A DNA stretch of 6,760 nt from the NCBI GenBank assembly GCA_964354135.1, contig CAYGZA010000343.1, positions 1-6,760 of the forward strand, read 5' to 3'. This DNA comes from CAYGZA01 sp964354135 (lineage in GTDB: Bacteria; Planctomycetota; Planctomycetia; Pirellulales; Thermoguttaceae). Below, in pieces: positions 5,909 through 6,760 of the stretch. Below the pieces are notes generated by a model. It ran no database searches. It was not told the DNA's origin and was given only the letters and a program-made list of their open reading frames with translations. A program made the translations under genes and the position numbers. Numbering within the stretch: the first letter of the stretch is position 1; each line of letters opens with the position of its first letter.

Positions 5909-5958
5909 AGTCAGAGGATAGTACACGGCGGGTTGCCCGCCTTACACGATTCACTAAG

Positions 5959-6018
5959 CTATCAGCTTTCAGCCATCAGCTTTCAGCTTTCTGATAGCCG
6001 ACTGCTGATAGCTGATCG
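5959..6018. repeat. Heptamer tandem repeats in both orientations (CTWTCAG family), able to fold back
   Basis: Five units (5959-5993: CTATCAG, CTTTCAG, CCATCAG, CTTTCAG, CTTTCTG) run directly into the reverse-complement family (5991-6018: CTGATAG, CCGACTG, CTGATAG, CTGATCG). AGCTATCAGC (5957-5966) and GCTGATAGCT (6004-6013) are a perfect 10-bp inverted repeat around a 37-nt loop. It fills the pduL to BMC-H 1 spacer. The remaining spacer bases (5909-5958 and 6019-6036) show no other feature. Confidence 0.82.
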
Positions 6019-6036
6019 CCCATTCCTGACGGCCCG

Positions 6037-6702
6037 TTACGGCCGCAGTAACTCCACTTTGGTCGCGTGATCGATGTCCGCCGCATTGCCTTCGTCGGTG
6101 TCGAGGTGGACTTCGAGCTTGCTCGCCTCATCGGCCCGGACCAGAAGCCCGTCAAAAACGGTCGGGCAAGAGGAGTAGACCCGCAGGCTCATCCTGTCGC
6201 CGGTCTTGACGCCGTAGTACGCGGCGTCTTCGAGGCCGATATGGACGTGGCGCTCGGCGCGGATCGTCCCTTCCTTGAGCTCCACGACGCCGGCGGGCCC
6301 GACGAGCACGCAGCCGGGCGTGCCGTCGATCTTGCCGCTTTGGCGCACCGGGAGGTCGATCCCCAGCGAAATCGCGTCGGTGTAGGCCAACTCCACCTGG
6401 CTCCGCGGCCGCGTGGGGCCGAGGATCCGCACGGTGGGCAGCATCCGCCGCCGCCCCGGGCCGACCACCATCACCGTCTCCTCCGCCGCGAACGCGCCCT
6501 CTTGATAGAGATCCTTCATCGGCGTGAGCTTGCGCCCCGCGCCGAAGAGGGTCTCCACGTGCTCGTCGGTCAAATGGACGTGCCGCGCGGAGATGCTCAC
6601 CACCAGCTCCGGCTTCCCCGGCGGGCCGCCGAACTGCGCCAGCACGATCTGCCGGACGATCTGCTCCACGCTGGCTCGGTCCATGGGAGAGGCAAGGGCC
6701 AT
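6037..6702 (-). CDS. pduL: PduL-type phosphotransacylase (BMC-associated)
   Basis: Converts acyl-CoA plus phosphate to acyl phosphate and free CoA, regenerating CoA inside the shell for the dehydrogenase. The 221 residues begin with an encapsulation-type helix (VEQIVRQIVLAQFG, 12-25) and a short Pro/Gly linker. Two PduL domains follow: SARHVHL (39-44, His41 and His43) and RHVHIGLEDA (151-160, His152 and His154), the HxH pairs that bind the catalytic zincs, plus EVHLDTDEGNAAD (197-209) with the further conserved His199. Length fits the family. Two starts are possible: ATG at 6702 (adds MALASP) or ATG at 6684, where the helix would begin MDRASVEQ. Neither has a Shine-Dalgarno, and the first abuts a heptamer array. 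First gene of the operon in this window. Confidence 0.94.
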   Translation of the reverse strand: MALASPMDRASVEQIVRQIVLAQFGGPPGKPELVVSISARHVHLTDEHVETLFGAGRKLTPMKDLYQEGAFAAEETVMVVGPGRRRMLPTVRILGPTRPRSQVELAYTDAISLGIDLPVRQSGKIDGTPGCVLVGPAGVVELKEGTIRAERHVHIGLEDAAYYGVKTGDRMSLRVYSSCPTVFDGLLVRADEASKLEVHLDTDEGNAADIDHATKVELLRP

Positions 6703-6705
6703 GTA

Positions 6706-6760
6706 AGGGTTCAGGGTTCAGGGTTCAGGGTTCAGGGTTCAGGGTTCAGGGTTCAGGGTT
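6706..6760. repeat. Heptamer tandem repeat, AGGGTTC family, 7.9 units, running off the window
   Basis: Seven perfect AGGGTTC units plus AGGGTT fill the last 55 bases with no variation. On the coding strand it gives TGA every 7 nt just upstream of pduL. Only three bases separate it from the first candidate ATG. The true length is unknown because the sequence ends inside the array. Confidence 0.92.

Noticed and set aside
6036..6052. GTTAC/GTAAC inverted repeat at the pduL stop as a terminator
   Set aside because: A 5-bp stem mostly inside the coding end with no T-tract. Such short matches are expected by chance.

Overview
The window is a fragment of a bacterial microcompartment (BMC) operon of the Planctomycetes/Verrucomicrobia (PVM) type. 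Every recognisable gene lies on the minus strand, so transcription runs from high to low coordinates. The gene set is that of the fucose/rhamnose-degrading organelle known from Planctopirus limnophila: two hexameric shell proteins (BMC-H), three pentameric vertex proteins (BMC-P), no trimeric BMC-T in view, a PduL-type phosphotransacylase, a PduP-type CoA-acylating aldehyde dehydrogenase, an acetate-kinase-family enzyme, and a class II (fuculose/rhamnulose-phosphate type) aldolase. High GC content, this gene set and the repeat-rich spacers suggest a planctomycete, perhaps of the Pirellulales. That assignment is inference.

Layout in transcription order: repeat-filled leader (6703-6760); pduL (6037-6702); spacer with heptamer repeats; BMC-H 1 (5602-5895); a 92-bp spacer without repeats; BMC-H 2 (5243-5509); spacer with repeats and hairpins; acetate kinase (3947-5131) followed after 3 nt by BMC-P 1 (3605-3943); spacer forming a large heptamer hairpin; aldehyde dehydrogenase (1889-3486, interrupted by a 100-N assembly gap); spacer with repeats; BMC-P 2 (1514-1771), an RpiB-like protein (756-1514) and BMC-P 3 (463-753) as one tightly packed block; spacer with repeats; aldolase (335 down to the window edge, 3' end missing). 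The operon is thus a series of tightly coupled modules separated by 92-141 bp spacers.

Proposed pathway: the aldolase splits fuculose-1-P or rhamnulose-1-P into dihydroxyacetone phosphate and lactaldehyde. The aldehyde dehydrogenase turns lactaldehyde into lactyl-CoA, PduL makes lactyl-phosphate and recycles CoA, and the kinase recovers ATP. Three proteins (PduL, aldehyde dehydrogenase, RpiB-like protein) begin with very similar amphipathic helices typical of encapsulation peptides.

The least expected features are these. (1) All spacers longer than 100 bp, and the leader, carry 7-bp-period tandem repeats from several unrelated sequence families, often with stop codons every 7 nt on the coding strand and in two cases containing the gene's own stop codon. 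(2) A hairpin element of about 37 bp occurs in two spacers in opposite orientation. (3) The RpiB-like cargo seems to have lost the isomerase active site. (4) The acetate kinase has substitutions at several substrate-pocket and catalytic positions, as expected if it uses lactyl-phosphate. The assembly gap is almost certainly an uncollapsed 55-bp contig overlap, and the dehydrogenase gene is probably intact.
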